A stretch of 13,584 nt of DNA from JAKAWW01 sp049965095 (GCA_049965095.1 JBMFWR010000017.1:1-13584), one strand, 5' to 3'. Counted from the stretch's first letter, positions 1-6,051 are shown. Numbers and translations are program-made. The notes: generated by a model not told the origin, from the letters alone.

Positions 1-74
1 GACCATGAGCCTTCAAACCAAGTAGGCACCAAGCCAAAAGGAACCCCACGAATTTATTCGTGGGAGGATGTCAG
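1..74 (+). mobile_element. right end of an IS200/IS605-family (TnpB) element, cut by the window edge
   Basis: A perfect 8-bp stem, CCCACGAA at 45-52 and TTCGTGGG at 57-64 with a TTTA loop, is followed at once by AGGATGTCA. This arrangement is the familiar right-end signature of IS200/IS605 elements, whose subterminal hairpin is recognised by the Y1 transposase and also forms the 3' end of the TnpB guide (omega/reRNA) transcript. The first reading frame is open from base 1 to a TGA at 106-108, so a tnpB C-terminus could reach into or past the hairpin, but no TnpB catalytic motif lies inside the window. Only the end is visible, so whether the element is complete cannot be told. The hairpin and its flank are seen directly; the family assignment is from recalled consensus. 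Confidence 0.6.
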
Positions 75-81
75 AAAAGAT

Positions 82-121
82 AATTGCCCTTTTGTTGGCT
101 TGCACTGAAGATGCGGCAATT
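82..121. repeat. 7-bp inverted repeat upstream of the histone operon
   Basis: AATTGCC at 82-88 is matched by its exact reverse complement GGCAATT at 115-121, separated by 26 bases. It lies between the putative transposon end and the histone promoter. It could be a weak RNA hairpin or a regulator site. It could also be chance, since 7-bp repeats at this distance are not rare. Confidence 0.3.
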
Positions 122-132
122 CTTAAAGTTAG

Positions 133-141
133 TATTTTATA
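133..141 (+). promoter_or_regulatory. TATA-like box for the histone operon
   Basis: TATTTTATA at 133-141 is the best archaeal TATA-like element upstream of the first gene. A start site about 25 bases after its centre would fall near 162, giving a leader of roughly 30 bases to the ATG at 192 or 57 bases to the ATG at 219. No strong BRE is evident. Confidence 0.45.
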
Positions 142-191
142 GGTATAAGTAGATATTTCTATGTGATGATGCAAGAGCTGAGCGCAAGGCT

Positions 192-431
192 ATGAAGAAG
201 ATCTTGAGTGCTGACAATATGGCGGGACTTTCAAAAGCAGCTGTAAAGAAGCTGATAAAAGGGCGTTCAAATATCGCCATAAGCGACGAGGCAGCAGCGG
301 CAATAGCGGAGATGCTTGAGAAAAAAGCTGCCAGCATAGCGCGCTACGCGGTGAAGCGTGCCGAAAGAAAAAAACGCAAGATAATACTCGACGAGGATAT
401 AGACGAATACAGGATGAAGTTTGGCGGTTGA
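192..431 (+). CDS. archaeal histone (HMf-like histone fold)
   Basis: A 79-residue protein made almost entirely of a single histone fold. The core begins near residue 10 (MAGLSKAAVKKLIKG) and runs through the long helix ISDEAAAAIAEMLEKKAA to the basic AERKKRKIILDEDIDEY and a short FGG tail. This matches the HMfA/HMfB layout: helix 1, loop with S/D, long helix 2, basic loop, ED helix 3. Such proteins dimerise and wrap DNA, compacting the chromosome. The start is uncertain. ATG 192 adds nine residues before the fold, whereas ATG 219 would give the usual family length; neither has a clear Shine-Dalgarno. A zinc-ribbon gene follows after one base and a PRC-barrel gene after that, so the three are probably co-transcribed from the TATA-like element near 133. 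Fold assignment is strong; the exact start is not. Confidence 0.9.
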   Translation: MKKILSADNMAGLSKAAVKKLIKGRSNIAISDEAAAAIAEMLEKKAASIARYAVKRAERKKRKIILDEDIDEYRMKFGG

Positions 432-432
432 G

Positions 433-984
433 ATGTTGTATGAGCCATATGCCAAAATTTCCAATCGCGAAAAATCAACAAAGCTCGAATATAGCGATGG
501 AGTTTTGACAAAAAGTATCATCTGGGAGGAGAGGGACAATGGAGCTGTGCTTAAGACTACTTTCAACGGCGAAGGAGCCATAACTGCACAGGCTTTGGCT
601 AAAATGGATAGCAAGCAAATAGAAAGTGAGATAAGCTCGATATTGTCATCGATTTCGCCGAAAAAAGTGGAGCACCAGAAATTTGAAGAGCCTGTGCTTT
701 CAAAGAAATGTCCATCCTGCGGAAGCGGCAAGCTTGTACGCTATGTTGAAGCAAACAGGCATGCAGACGTTCCGGTAATGCCGCTTTACGTATGCATGGA
801 GTGCAAAGCAAAGAGCTACTACTTGACAGATGAATACCTTGAATTCCTTGTGGATTCAAACTATAACATGTTCTCCGACGATGAACAAAGGGAAATCGAG
901 AGAGACAAAAACGCATTTTTAAAGGAACTCAGGGCATATATAATAAGAATATTTGCATCTAAAAAGATACAGAGCATTAAATGA
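433..984 (+). CDS. zinc-ribbon protein of unknown function
   Basis: A 183-residue protein not assigned to a named family. The N-terminal 90 residues are mixed alpha/beta with a helix-rich stretch at about 55-75 (MDSKQIESEISSILSS). A C4 zinc ribbon follows: C93-P-S-C96 and C121-M-E-C124, 24 residues apart. The C-terminal 45 residues are acidic then basic (SDDEQREIERDK), probably a long helix. ATG 433 is chosen one base after the histone stop; an in-frame TTG at 421 would overlap the histone and is less likely. Purine-rich GGCGGTTGAG at the histone end may serve as ribosome binding site. The stop overlaps an ATG (ATGA) at 981 near the next gene. Linkage to a histone suggests a chromatin or nucleic-acid role, which is inference from position only. 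Not a TFS or RPA homologue as far as can be seen. Confidence 0.7.
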   Translation: MLYEPYAKISNREKSTKLEYSDGVLTKSIIWEERDNGAVLKTTFNGEGAITAQALAKMDSKQIESEISSILSSISPKKVEHQKFEEPVLSKKCPSCGSGKLVRYVEANRHADVPVMPLYVCMECKAKSYYLTDEYLEFLVDSNYNMFSDDEQREIERDKNAFLKELRAYIIRIFASKKIQSIK

Positions 985-988
985 TGCT

Positions 989-993
989 GGTGA
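989..993 (+). promoter_or_regulatory. GGTGA Shine-Dalgarno deciding the PRC-barrel start
   Basis: GGTGA sits five bases before the ATG at 999. The same motif and spacing precede psmA and, with six bases, rpoP in this window. It favours ATG 999 over the ATG at 981 that overlaps the preceding stop. Confidence 0.6.
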
Positions 994-998
994 ATATT

Positions 999-1250
999 AT
1001 GACTATGCTAATATCAGACCTTTACGGGAAACAGATAATAACAAATGCGGGCAAGAAGATAGGCCTTGTTGAAGACGTGATACTAGATTTTGATGCTAAA
1101 GCAGTCTCAAGCTTGCTGCTTACTAAGGTTGACAACCTCATAAGAAGCAGCAACACCGCAACGCTGCTTGCAAAAAACAGCGTGCGCTTTGATAGAGTCA
1201 AGAACATATCAGAAACAATTATAGTAAGCAGTGAAATAGGGAAGAAGTAG
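999..1250 (+). CDS. PRC-barrel domain protein
   Basis: An 83-residue single-domain protein. The opening MLISDLYGKQIITNAGKKIG followed by LVEDVILDFDAKAVSSLLL is characteristic of small archaeal PRC-barrel proteins, a beta-barrel fold first noted in the photosynthetic reaction centre H subunit and RimM. In archaea these proteins are widespread and poorly characterised, with proposed roles in RNA metabolism and cell division (CdpB-type partners of FtsZ/SepF). ATG 999 is chosen because it has a GGTGA Shine-Dalgarno five bases upstream and gives the family's usual N-terminus; ATG 981 would add six residues and overlap the previous stop. It is the last gene of the histone operon and converges with rpoP. 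The domain call is firm; the cellular role is not known from the sequence. Confidence 0.85.
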   Translation: MTMLISDLYGKQIITNAGKKIGLVEDVILDFDAKAVSSLLLTKVDNLIRSSNTATLLAKNSVRFDRVKNISETIIVSSEIGKK

Positions 1251-1269
1251 CCAAATAATTATTGCTTAG

Positions 1270-1283
1270 TTTTCTTCTTTTTC
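1270..1283 (+). terminator. T-rich termination signal of the histone operon
   Basis: TTTTCTTCTTTTTC begins 20 bases after the PRC-barrel stop, in the short gap between convergent genes. Archaeal RNA polymerase terminates at oligo-T tracts without needing a hairpin. The tract touches the 3' end of rpoP on the other strand. Confidence 0.45.
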
Positions 1284-1413
1284 AATCTGTGGATACTTCA
1301 CGTGGTATGTTTGGCCTGCCCTTGAGCAATACCCTGTAGCCACAATAGGGGCATCTTATGAATTGGTCCACTTCTTTTATTTTCTTTCCACAATGAGCGC
1401 ATACATAAGCCAT
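1282..1413 (-). CDS. rpoP: DNA-directed RNA polymerase subunit P (Rpo12/RpoP)
   Basis: A 43-residue zinc protein: MAYVCAHCGKK, a linker, then RCPYCGYRVLLKGRP and a short tail. Ligands are C5, C8, C21 and C24. The RCPYCG followed by R-V-L-x-K-x-R-P is the hallmark of archaeal RpoP and eukaryotic Rpb12, a small subunit that stabilises the Rpo3-Rpo10-Rpo11 assembly platform of RNA polymerase. Length fits the family (about 43-50). A GGTGA Shine-Dalgarno at 1420-1424 lies six bases before the ATG and overlaps the stop of the upstream gene, so the two are translationally coupled. rpl37ae-rpoP adjacency is conserved in many archaeal exosome operons; here an extra gene lies between them. It is the last gene of the superoperon and converges with the PRC-barrel gene. 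Confidence 0.93.
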   Translation of the reverse strand: MAYVCAHCGKKIKEVDQFIRCPYCGYRVLLKGRPNIPREVSTD

Positions 1414-1419
1414 TTTTAT

Positions 1420-1776
1420 TCACCTTTTGCTTTTAAGCCATTTTATAAACTCCGAATGAAGCGCAGACCTGCTCGTGTCTATTACCCTTATCTTTAGCAC
1501 CGCCTTGTACTGCTCGTCATTGAGCTCTACTACAGGCTCATATTTTTTCATTTCGGCGTAATGCACTTCCATCCAGTGTATCTTGCCATTCAAATAATCC
1601 TTCATTATGTCCCGTGTGAGAGGAGGGGAATTGAAGGTAAACACTATGCCATCACACCAGTACAGGGGCATGTTGCCGCTTGGGGTTATCCTTTCGCGGA
1701 GAAGATCCTCGTAGTCTATGCTTACAACTTCGTGTATGACGAGCTCATTTATCGGTGAGAAGCTTATTTTTACCAT
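1420..1776 (-). CDS. unknown 118-residue protein between rpl37ae and rpoP
   Basis: A soluble protein of 118 residues, starting MVKISFSPINELVIHEVVS and ending IKWLKSKR. It has no signal peptide, membrane segment or zinc site, and only one cysteine (in PLYWCDGIVFTF). The predicted order is beta strands, then a helix (TRDIMKDYLNGK), then strands and a basic C-terminal helix. I do not recognise the family. It is not Brix/Imp4 or Pcc1, genes that can occur in this operon in other archaea. The frame is open further upstream to 1935, but that extension lies over rpl37ae in another frame; ATG 1776, two bases after the rpl37ae stop and with AGGTTTGA upstream, is the sensible start. Its stop overlaps the rpoP ribosome binding site. 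Tight coupling suggests a role tied to ribosome or RNA metabolism, an inference from position. Confidence 0.75.
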   Translation of the reverse strand: MVKISFSPINELVIHEVVSIDYEDLLRERITPSGNMPLYWCDGIVFTFNSPPLTRDIMKDYLNGKIHWMEVHYAEMKKYEPVVELNDEQYKAVLKIRVIDTSRSALHSEFIKWLKSKR

Positions 1777-1778
1777 TG

Positions 1779-2027
1779 TCAAACCTTTGAAGAAGCCTTG
1801 AGGCTTTCTATAAGTTTCTTCGCTGATTCGCCTGCTGCTGTTTTCATTGTGTAAGCACCGCCCGCAAATGTCGCACCGCAATGCTTGCAGCGCCAGATTC
1901 CCGTGCTGATGCGCTTGACCGCGATCTTGCCGCACTCATCGCACTTATAAAGTGCCTGCTTCTCTTCCTTTACCTCGCGGTACCTCTTCCTAAGCGTAGC
2001 GCCATACCTGATGCTCGAATTTGCCAT
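1779..2027 (-). CDS. rpl37ae: large ribosomal subunit protein eL43 (L37Ae)
   Basis: An 82-residue basic zinc protein. Residues 6-16 (IRYGATLRKRY) match the N-terminal RYG..LRKR rRNA-binding stretch of L37Ae. The zinc ribbon has ligands C29, C32, C47 and C50, enclosing the family's near-invariant KRISTGIWRC and followed by G-x-x-F-A-G-G-A-Y. It binds the large ribosomal subunit. The start is the ATG at 2027 with GGTTGAT just upstream. It sits 24 bases after rrp42 and two bases before the next gene. Co-location with rrp42 and rpoP is the standard archaeal exosome operon order. Length is slightly short for the family but nothing essential is missing. Confidence 0.95.
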   Translation of the reverse strand: MANSSIRYGATLRKRYREVKEEKQALYKCDECGKIAVKRISTGIWRCKHCGATFAGGAYTMKTAAGESAKKLIESLKASSKV

Positions 2028-2051
2028 TTAATCAACCAGTTGATTTAAGTA

Positions 2052-2825
2052 TTATTTTAAATACATTTTTAATTCTTTGTGCTTTTCGAATGCCATCTCG
2101 GCAAGCTTCTCTATTTCGTCAACAGTGAAGCTGCCACTCATTCCTTTCTGCATCGCCCTTACCATCTGATCGTCAGTTGCTATAGTAAGCCTTGCTTCTG
2201 CAGCGATCTCTTCTGCCTTGTTAGGGTCTAATATGATTTTGTTGTTAATCTTTGCAAAGGTTGCGCTTGTCACTATGTTGTCTATCTTTAGGGGTTTTAT
2301 TCTTTCTTCCCTTATTATCTTTCCATCTTCGTATTTTGGCACTTTTGTGTGCATAAGCGCGCTCATTGCGGCAAGTTCACTTGCGTCTATAAGGTTTCCA
2401 TCATAGTTGAGCACATATATGTCAACATAGGCATACCATGCTTTGCCTTCTTCTATGAAAAGGCTGCCCATGTCAACACATGCTCCTGCCCTTATGCCCC
2501 TGTCAACAACTCTAGCAAGCTCTATGGCTTCAGGGCTCGGGGGGCCAGATTCATAATCTGCGCTCGCAAGAGGAAGCAGCTCTGTCGATATTACTAAATT
2601 GCCCTCATTTGGGTTGTCTTCCATTGGCGTATCTATGTCTAGCTTTACCCCTGCAAGTACTCTAGTATTGCCAATGTCTACTTGTGCCGACCCTTCGGCG
2701 CTGTCTATTAGGTCATTTACAATCCGGATGTTCCTGAAATCAGTGAAGCCCCTGCCATCCTCTCTGGCATTATTGTCAATAAGCTCCTTTATGTATTTCG
2801 CCTTTATAGTATCTATAGCATCCAT
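2052..2825 (-). CDS. rrp42: exosome complex RNase PH subunit Rrp42
   Basis: A 257-residue RNase PH-fold protein, normal length for the family. Recognisable elements are the DGRGFTDFRNI motif near residues 23-33, SAEGSAQVDIGNTRVLAGVK (about 42-61), the Rrp42-type TELLPLAS with GPPSPEAIELARVVDRGIR, and a late ISTDDQ-like TIATDDQMVRAMQKG segment. Rrp42 is the non-catalytic partner of Rrp41. Three Rrp41-Rrp42 dimers form the hexameric ring of the archaeal exosome, which degrades and tails RNA from the 3' end. The ATG follows the rrp41 TGA with no gap, and GGTG lies five bases before that stop, so translation is coupled. It is distinguished from Rrp41 by lacking the LQGDGGTR catalytic stretch. Confidence 0.95.
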   Translation of the reverse strand: MDAIDTIKAKYIKELIDNNAREDGRGFTDFRNIRIVNDLIDSAEGSAQVDIGNTRVLAGVKLDIDTPMEDNPNEGNLVISTELLPLASADYESGPPSPEAIELARVVDRGIRAGACVDMGSLFIEEGKAWYAYVDIYVLNYDGNLIDASELAAMSALMHTKVPKYEDGKIIREERIKPLKIDNIVTSATFAKINNKIILDPNKAEEIAAEARLTIATDDQMVRAMQKGMSGSFTVDEIEKLAEMAFEKHKELKMYLK

Positions 2826-3569
2826 TCAAACACCGTTTTCATATTTTTTTGCAACCTTTTCATACACTTCGCGCAGAGCCTGCTTCTGAATGGCGCTTAT
2901 CTTTGGCCCTGCTTTTATCACAAGCTGTATTGCATGCTTCAACTGATCCATTGTAAAGCCCCCGTCCATCTGGAGCAGCAATATATCGTTGTTCCTTGGG
3001 GCAACAGCTATTGGCATGTCGCTGTCGGAATAATTGTCCTCGATTTTGTTTACGTCTATTACCACATGCTCGTCTATCCTTCCGGCAGAAACCGCATAAA
3101 CAAGATCTTTCATGTGTATCCCGGCGTTTGCAAGAGCTACTGAAGCTGCAGTTATGCCTGCTGCCCTGGTGCCACCATCGCCTTGAAGCACCTCTATGAA
3201 AATGTCTATCTCGCTCCCCGGAAATTCGTTTAGCATTATCACGTTTTCAAATACTTCCTTTGTCACCTTTGATATCTCTATTGCCCTTCTGTTGGGTCCG
3301 CTTCTTCCGTGCTCTTCCAAGCTTGAAAACGGTGCCATAGAGTATCTGCATTTGACAATGGCCTTCGTAGGATCCGCAAAATGCTTTGGAAAAACTTCCT
3401 TAGGCCCGTATACCGCTGCAAGTATCTTGTTGCTGCCCCACTCTATATAGGCAGAGCCGTCAGCATTGTTTAAAACATTTGCTGTTATCTTCAAATCCCT
3501 GAGGTCTTCAAATCCTCTTCCGTCCAATCTTTTTCCGTCTATGATGAGCTGTGGTTTATTTGCTTTCAT
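2826..3569 (-). CDS. rrp41: exosome complex catalytic subunit Rrp41
   Basis: A 247-residue RNase PH-fold phosphorolytic exonuclease. Numbered from ATG 3569, it shows RLDGRGFEDLR (14-24), SAYIEWGSNKILAAVYGPKE, RYSMAPF (75-81), the paired arginines GPNRRAIEIS (R94, R95) of the RNA/phosphate site, and LQGDGGTRAAGITAASVALA (129-148) with R135 expected to bind phosphate. D184 in SDSDMPIAV aligns with the catalytic aspartate. With Rrp42 it makes the exosome ring. ATG 3569 is chosen: AAGGGT lies just upstream and it gives the family's usual N-terminus. An ATG at 3593 would overlap rrp4 by 20 bases. All expected catalytic residues appear present, so the enzyme should be active. Confidence 0.95.
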   Translation of the reverse strand: MKANKPQLIIDGKRLDGRGFEDLRDLKITANVLNNADGSAYIEWGSNKILAAVYGPKEVFPKHFADPTKAIVKCRYSMAPFSSLEEHGRSGPNRRAIEISKVTKEVFENVIMLNEFPGSEIDIFIEVLQGDGGTRAAGITAASVALANAGIHMKDLVYAVSAGRIDEHVVIDVNKIEDNYSDSDMPIAVAPRNNDILLLQMDGGFTMDQLKHAIQLVIKAGPKISAIQKQALREVYEKVAKKYENGV

Positions 3570-3573
3570 TCTA

Positions 3574-4188
3574 TTACCCTTGCTTTTTACCAATTTTTTC
3601 TTCCAACATAATTTTTATTCTATTTGTGAGCCCTTCGACGTGCGCTTCGTTCTCTATTCTGAGCAACGCTTCCGTCGCCAAGGCAGTATTTCCACCATTA
3701 AGCCATATAAGACCGTTCATACCTACAACTATGCGCGATTTGGTATATTCACTTATCATGTTTATCATTGTGTTGCTCTTTCCTATTACCCTTGGTATCT
3801 TTGTAGGCTTTATATACAGAAGGATGCCTTCGCCAAGCCTCCTTTGCCCTTCCACTATTATGGTCTTCCTGTTTTCAACTTCTCTTACGGTAGCGCTTAT
3901 TATCTCGCCTTGATCCATAAGCTCATCATGCTTGTCACTTATCAGCAAGCACCTGTCAAAGTGCTGTATGTCAACCTCGTAAACGCCGTTCCGCTCGCTT
4001 GTTATTATACCAACAATTTCGTCGCCCGGATGTGGAATGTAAGCGCCTTCTAATGGGATTACCTCGTTTTTTTGAGGGTCATACAAGCCAAGTATTTTTG
4101 AGAAAAGCTTGCCTTGCTCAGCATAAGTGTTCTGCACAAAACCGTGCGCTTCTTTTATGTATTCTCCTGGCATGACTATTCTTTTCAT
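3574..4188 (-). CDS. rrp4: exosome RNA-binding cap subunit Rrp4
   Basis: A 204-residue protein with the three-part layout of Rrp4: an N-terminal domain (MPGEYIKEA start), an S1 RNA-binding domain at about 56-120 (PGDEIVGIIT through EGQRRLGEG), and a KH domain from about 125 (LYIKPTKIPRVIGKSNTMIN). Rrp4 trimers cap the Rrp41-Rrp42 ring and thread RNA into it. The KH loop reads G-K-S-N instead of canonical GxxG, losing the second glycine, which may alter RNA contact. The ATG directly abuts the sbds stop (TGAATG), with AAGGTCGA upstream. No Csl4 gene, which encodes the alternative cap, is in this window. Confidence 0.95.
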   Translation of the reverse strand: MKRIVMPGEYIKEAHGFVQNTYAEQGKLFSKILGLYDPQKNEVIPLEGAYIPHPGDEIVGIITSERNGVYEVDIQHFDRCLLISDKHDELMDQGEIISATVREVENRKTIIVEGQRRLGEGILLYIKPTKIPRVIGKSNTMINMISEYTKSRIVVGMNGLIWLNGGNTALATEALLRIENEAHVEGLTNRIKIMLEEKIGKKQG

Positions 4189-4875
4189 TCAATCGACCTT
4201 TATCTCTGCCTTGCCCTGTGTCGCGCCATTTATCTTGTCAAAAAACTCGTCCCGCAAACCAGCTGGAATCTCAACGCTTGCCTGCAAACTGCCATTAGGT
4301 AGCCAGGATTCGCTTTTAATTCCATAATGCTTGAGTATGCCGAAGCACTTGTTTGCAAATTCAGGAGGTATAACCACGCTTATCTTTATGGTGGCAAACT
4401 TTATCGGCATGTACATGTTAAGCTTCTTTACTATGTCTTCAACCTGTTCGCTTGCGCTCTTGAAAGGGTCTATCGACACTTTTGCCTCTTTCATGGCATT
4501 TTCTATGCGAAGAGGAGGATTTGGCGCATTAGTTCTCGGATCTATGGAGTTTCTTGCTATTATATCTATTATCTGCTTCCTCTTTTCTTCCTGGAGCTTG
4601 TTCCTCTGCTCTGTTGTCAACGGTATGTCGGCATTTTTCAATATGGCTTCCACGACCTTTGGCATTTCCGTAGTACCAAATACCTTCTTGATTTTGTCTT
4701 CGCTCTGCCTCTCGCCCTTGCGCGCATCCTTGAATATTTCTTCAACTTCTATGACGCTCATCGGATCGGAGCGCTTGCCGGTTATAAATTCATAGGCGAG
4801 ATCAGAATTTACAAAAATCTCAAATTCCTCTCCGTTTTTGCTCAATTTTACTATTATAGTTTTAGAGGAAGGCAT
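4189..4875 (-). CDS. sbds: ribosome maturation protein SDO1/SBDS
   Basis: A 228-residue SBDS homologue with the full three-domain layout. The N-terminal FYSH domain includes KLSKNGEEFEIFV, EVEEIFKDARKGERQ and KKVFGT. The central helical domain carries the diagnostic KQIIDIIARNSIDPRTNAP and NPPLRIENAMKEA. The C-terminal ferredoxin-like domain ends near KAEIKVD. In eukaryotes SBDS works with EFL1 to release eIF6 from the 60S subunit; archaeal SBDS is thought to act in large-subunit maturation and sits conservatively in exosome operons. ATG 4875 is chosen because it places the N-terminus at the family's usual length; an in-frame GTG at 4884 would add three residues. It is 12 bases from the psmA stop and its own stop abuts rrp4. 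Confidence 0.94.
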   Translation of the reverse strand: MPSSKTIIVKLSKNGEEFEIFVNSDLAYEFITGKRSDPMSVIEVEEIFKDARKGERQSEDKIKKVFGTTEMPKVVEAILKNADIPLTTEQRNKLQEEKRKQIIDIIARNSIDPRTNAPNPPLRIENAMKEAKVSIDPFKSASEQVEDIVKKLNMYMPIKFATIKISVVIPPEFANKCFGILKHYGIKSESWLPNGSLQASVEIPAGLRDEFFDKINGATQGKAEIKVD

Positions 4876-4887
4876 CCTTACCACTGT

Positions 4888-5583
4888 TCATAGATAAGTG
4901 CTTATCTTTTCTGATTCGAGCATCTCAAAGCCCTTTGCTTTCGTTATTATTGAAACATCGATATTTTCTGGGGTAAGCTTTGCTTCGCTTGCTTTCTTCA
5001 GTATGCTAACGCCAAGCTTGACCGCTTCATCTGGATCCATCTCTGGCTTGTAACTCTTGATAAGCATCTCTTCTGCTACTTTCTTGCCTGAGCCGATTGC
5101 ATCAGCAAAATAACCTAGATATGAGGCTCCTGGCTCCACTTCAAAAAGCCTTGGCTTTATGTCAACCCCGCCAATAAGCAGCGATATGGCATAAGGCCTT
5201 ACTCCACCATACTGCGTAGCCATCTGCATATCTTCTGATATTTCCCTTGCTACTGTTTCAACCGCTTCAGTTTCATTGTATATCATCCTGTGCGTTTGAG
5301 TCTTGCCACGCATCATGCTTATCACGTGCAAACCGTCAGAAACGAAGCCGCTATATGTTGCACCTATGTATGAATCTACCATGAAAATCTTTTTTATTGT
5401 GCTTGGAACAGCCAAAGGCTCTGTTATATTTTTATGGGCTATAAGCACTACGCTGTCATCCGCTACCATACCTATGGATGTAGCACCCCTTCTTACTGCT
5501 TCTTTTGCATACTCAACCTGAAATAATCTCCCATCTGGGCTGAACATTACTCCCCTATCATATGCTTGCACATTTGGATACAT
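4888..5583 (-). CDS. psmA: 20S proteasome alpha subunit
   Basis: A 231-residue proteasome alpha subunit. Residues 8-30 (YDRGVMFSPDGRLFQVEYAK) are the alpha-type N-terminal signature that gates the chamber and binds the activating ATPase. Further family motifs are RRGATSIGMV, TYSGFVSDG, GGVRPYAISLLIGGVD (126-141), GSGKKVAEEML and the C-terminal DVSIITKAKGFEML. Alpha subunits form the outer seven-membered rings and lack the catalytic threonine, as here. ATG 5583 is preferred to the GTG at 5592 because that GTG is part of a GGTGA Shine-Dalgarno at 5589-5593. The gene has its own TATA box and heads the psmA-sbds-exosome transcript. No beta subunit is in the window. Confidence 0.95.
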   Translation of the reverse strand: MYPNVQAYDRGVMFSPDGRLFQVEYAKEAVRRGATSIGMVADDSVVLIAHKNITEPLAVPSTIKKIFMVDSYIGATYSGFVSDGLHVISMMRGKTQTHRMIYNETEAVETVAREISEDMQMATQYGGVRPYAISLLIGGVDIKPRLFEVEPGASYLGYFADAIGSGKKVAEEMLIKSYKPEMDPDEAVKLGVSILKKASEAKLTPENIDVSIITKAKGFEMLESEKISTYL

Positions 5584-5588
5584 TTTTT

Positions 5589-5593
5589 TCACC
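5589..5593 (-). promoter_or_regulatory. GGTGA Shine-Dalgarno deciding the psmA start
   Basis: On the minus strand GGTGA is followed after five bases by ATG 5583. The in-frame GTG at 5592 lies inside the motif, so it is not the likely initiator. Confidence 0.65.
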
Positions 5594-5650
5594 TATTAAG
5601 CATAACAAATGCATAAAAGCGGGAATCCTAAAAGAACAGCTTAAATGCTT

Positions 5651-5662
5651 ATTTATATAGGT
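5651..5662 (-). promoter_or_regulatory. TATA box for the psmA-exosome transcript
   Basis: The minus strand reads CCTATATAAATA in a 129-base gap between rnp2 and psmA. Expected start near 5629 gives a leader of about 46 bases, agreeing with a Shine-Dalgarno start. It implies that psmA through rpoP can be transcribed independently of orc1/cdc6-rnp3-rnp2. Confidence 0.65.
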
Positions 5663-5712
5663 TGTAAATCTTTATTAATCTTTAGCTTTTATTATTGCCA
5701 GCATGTTCATTA

Positions 5713-6051
5713 TTAGTTTAGATTGCTTTCAATGAGAGAACCCATGTTTGTACTTTTGATGTACTTTTCTATCGCTTTAAGGGTACCTGAAGCATAAATG
5801 GTGTAAAATGCATTTTCTATGCCGCTTATCCTTTTAATCAAAGCTAGAGCAGCTATTGCCTCTTCATATTGGGAGAGGGATATTTTTAGCACAAAAAGCC
5901 TGTTGCTTATCTGCCTTGCAATTTTTGGATTTGCTTCTGCGAAATGAAGCTCTCCAATTAAGCGCATAAGCTCTGCATAGAAATCTCTTTCGTCTACCCC
6001 ATTAAGAGGTTTCAACGACATTACAAGGATATACCTATATTTGCGCTTCAT
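5713..6051 (-). CDS. rnp2: RNase P protein component Pop5 (Rnp2)
   Basis: A 112-residue protein of the Pop5/Rnp2 family. The opening KRKYRYILVMSL, the middle NRLFVLKISLSQYEEAIAALALIKRI, and especially the late FYTIYASGTLKAIEKYI (an SGTLK/SGTIK motif) are characteristic. Pop5 pairs with Rpp30 and helps the archaeal RNase P RNA cleave 5' leaders from pre-tRNAs. The ATG overlaps the rnp3 stop (ATGA), with GGTGA nine bases upstream. It is adjacent to rnp3, its physical partner, as in many archaea. Length is typical or slightly short. A small TATA-bearing gap separates it from psmA downstream. Confidence 0.88.
   Translation of the reverse strand: MKRKYRYILVMSLKPLNGVDERDFYAELMRLIGELHFAEANPKIARQISNRLFVLKISLSQYEEAIAALALIKRISGIENAFYTIYASGTLKAIEKYIKSTNMGSLIESNLN

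Noticed and set aside
163..214. Box C/D small RNA over the histone start: GTGATGA at 163, CTGA at 178, ATGAAGA at 192, CTGA at 211
   Set aside because: The first guide interval is only 8 bases, the C' box is degenerate and no terminal stem flanks the boxes; the motifs coincide with start codons and coding sequence.
1777..1935. N-terminal extension of the 118-residue protein back to 1935
   Set aside because: It lies wholly over rpl37ae in another frame, and the ATG at 1776 sits two bases after the rpl37ae stop with a plausible ribosome binding site.
3466..4053. 195-codon open frame on the plus strand opposite rrp4 and rrp41
   Set aside because: It is a shadow of two well-identified minus-strand genes; its translation is rich in unlikely residues and has no ribosome binding site.
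4327..4893. 188-codon plus-strand open frame opposite sbds
   Set aside because: It runs antisense to a gene with clear SBDS motifs, and its tyrosine- and leucine-rich translation resembles no protein family.
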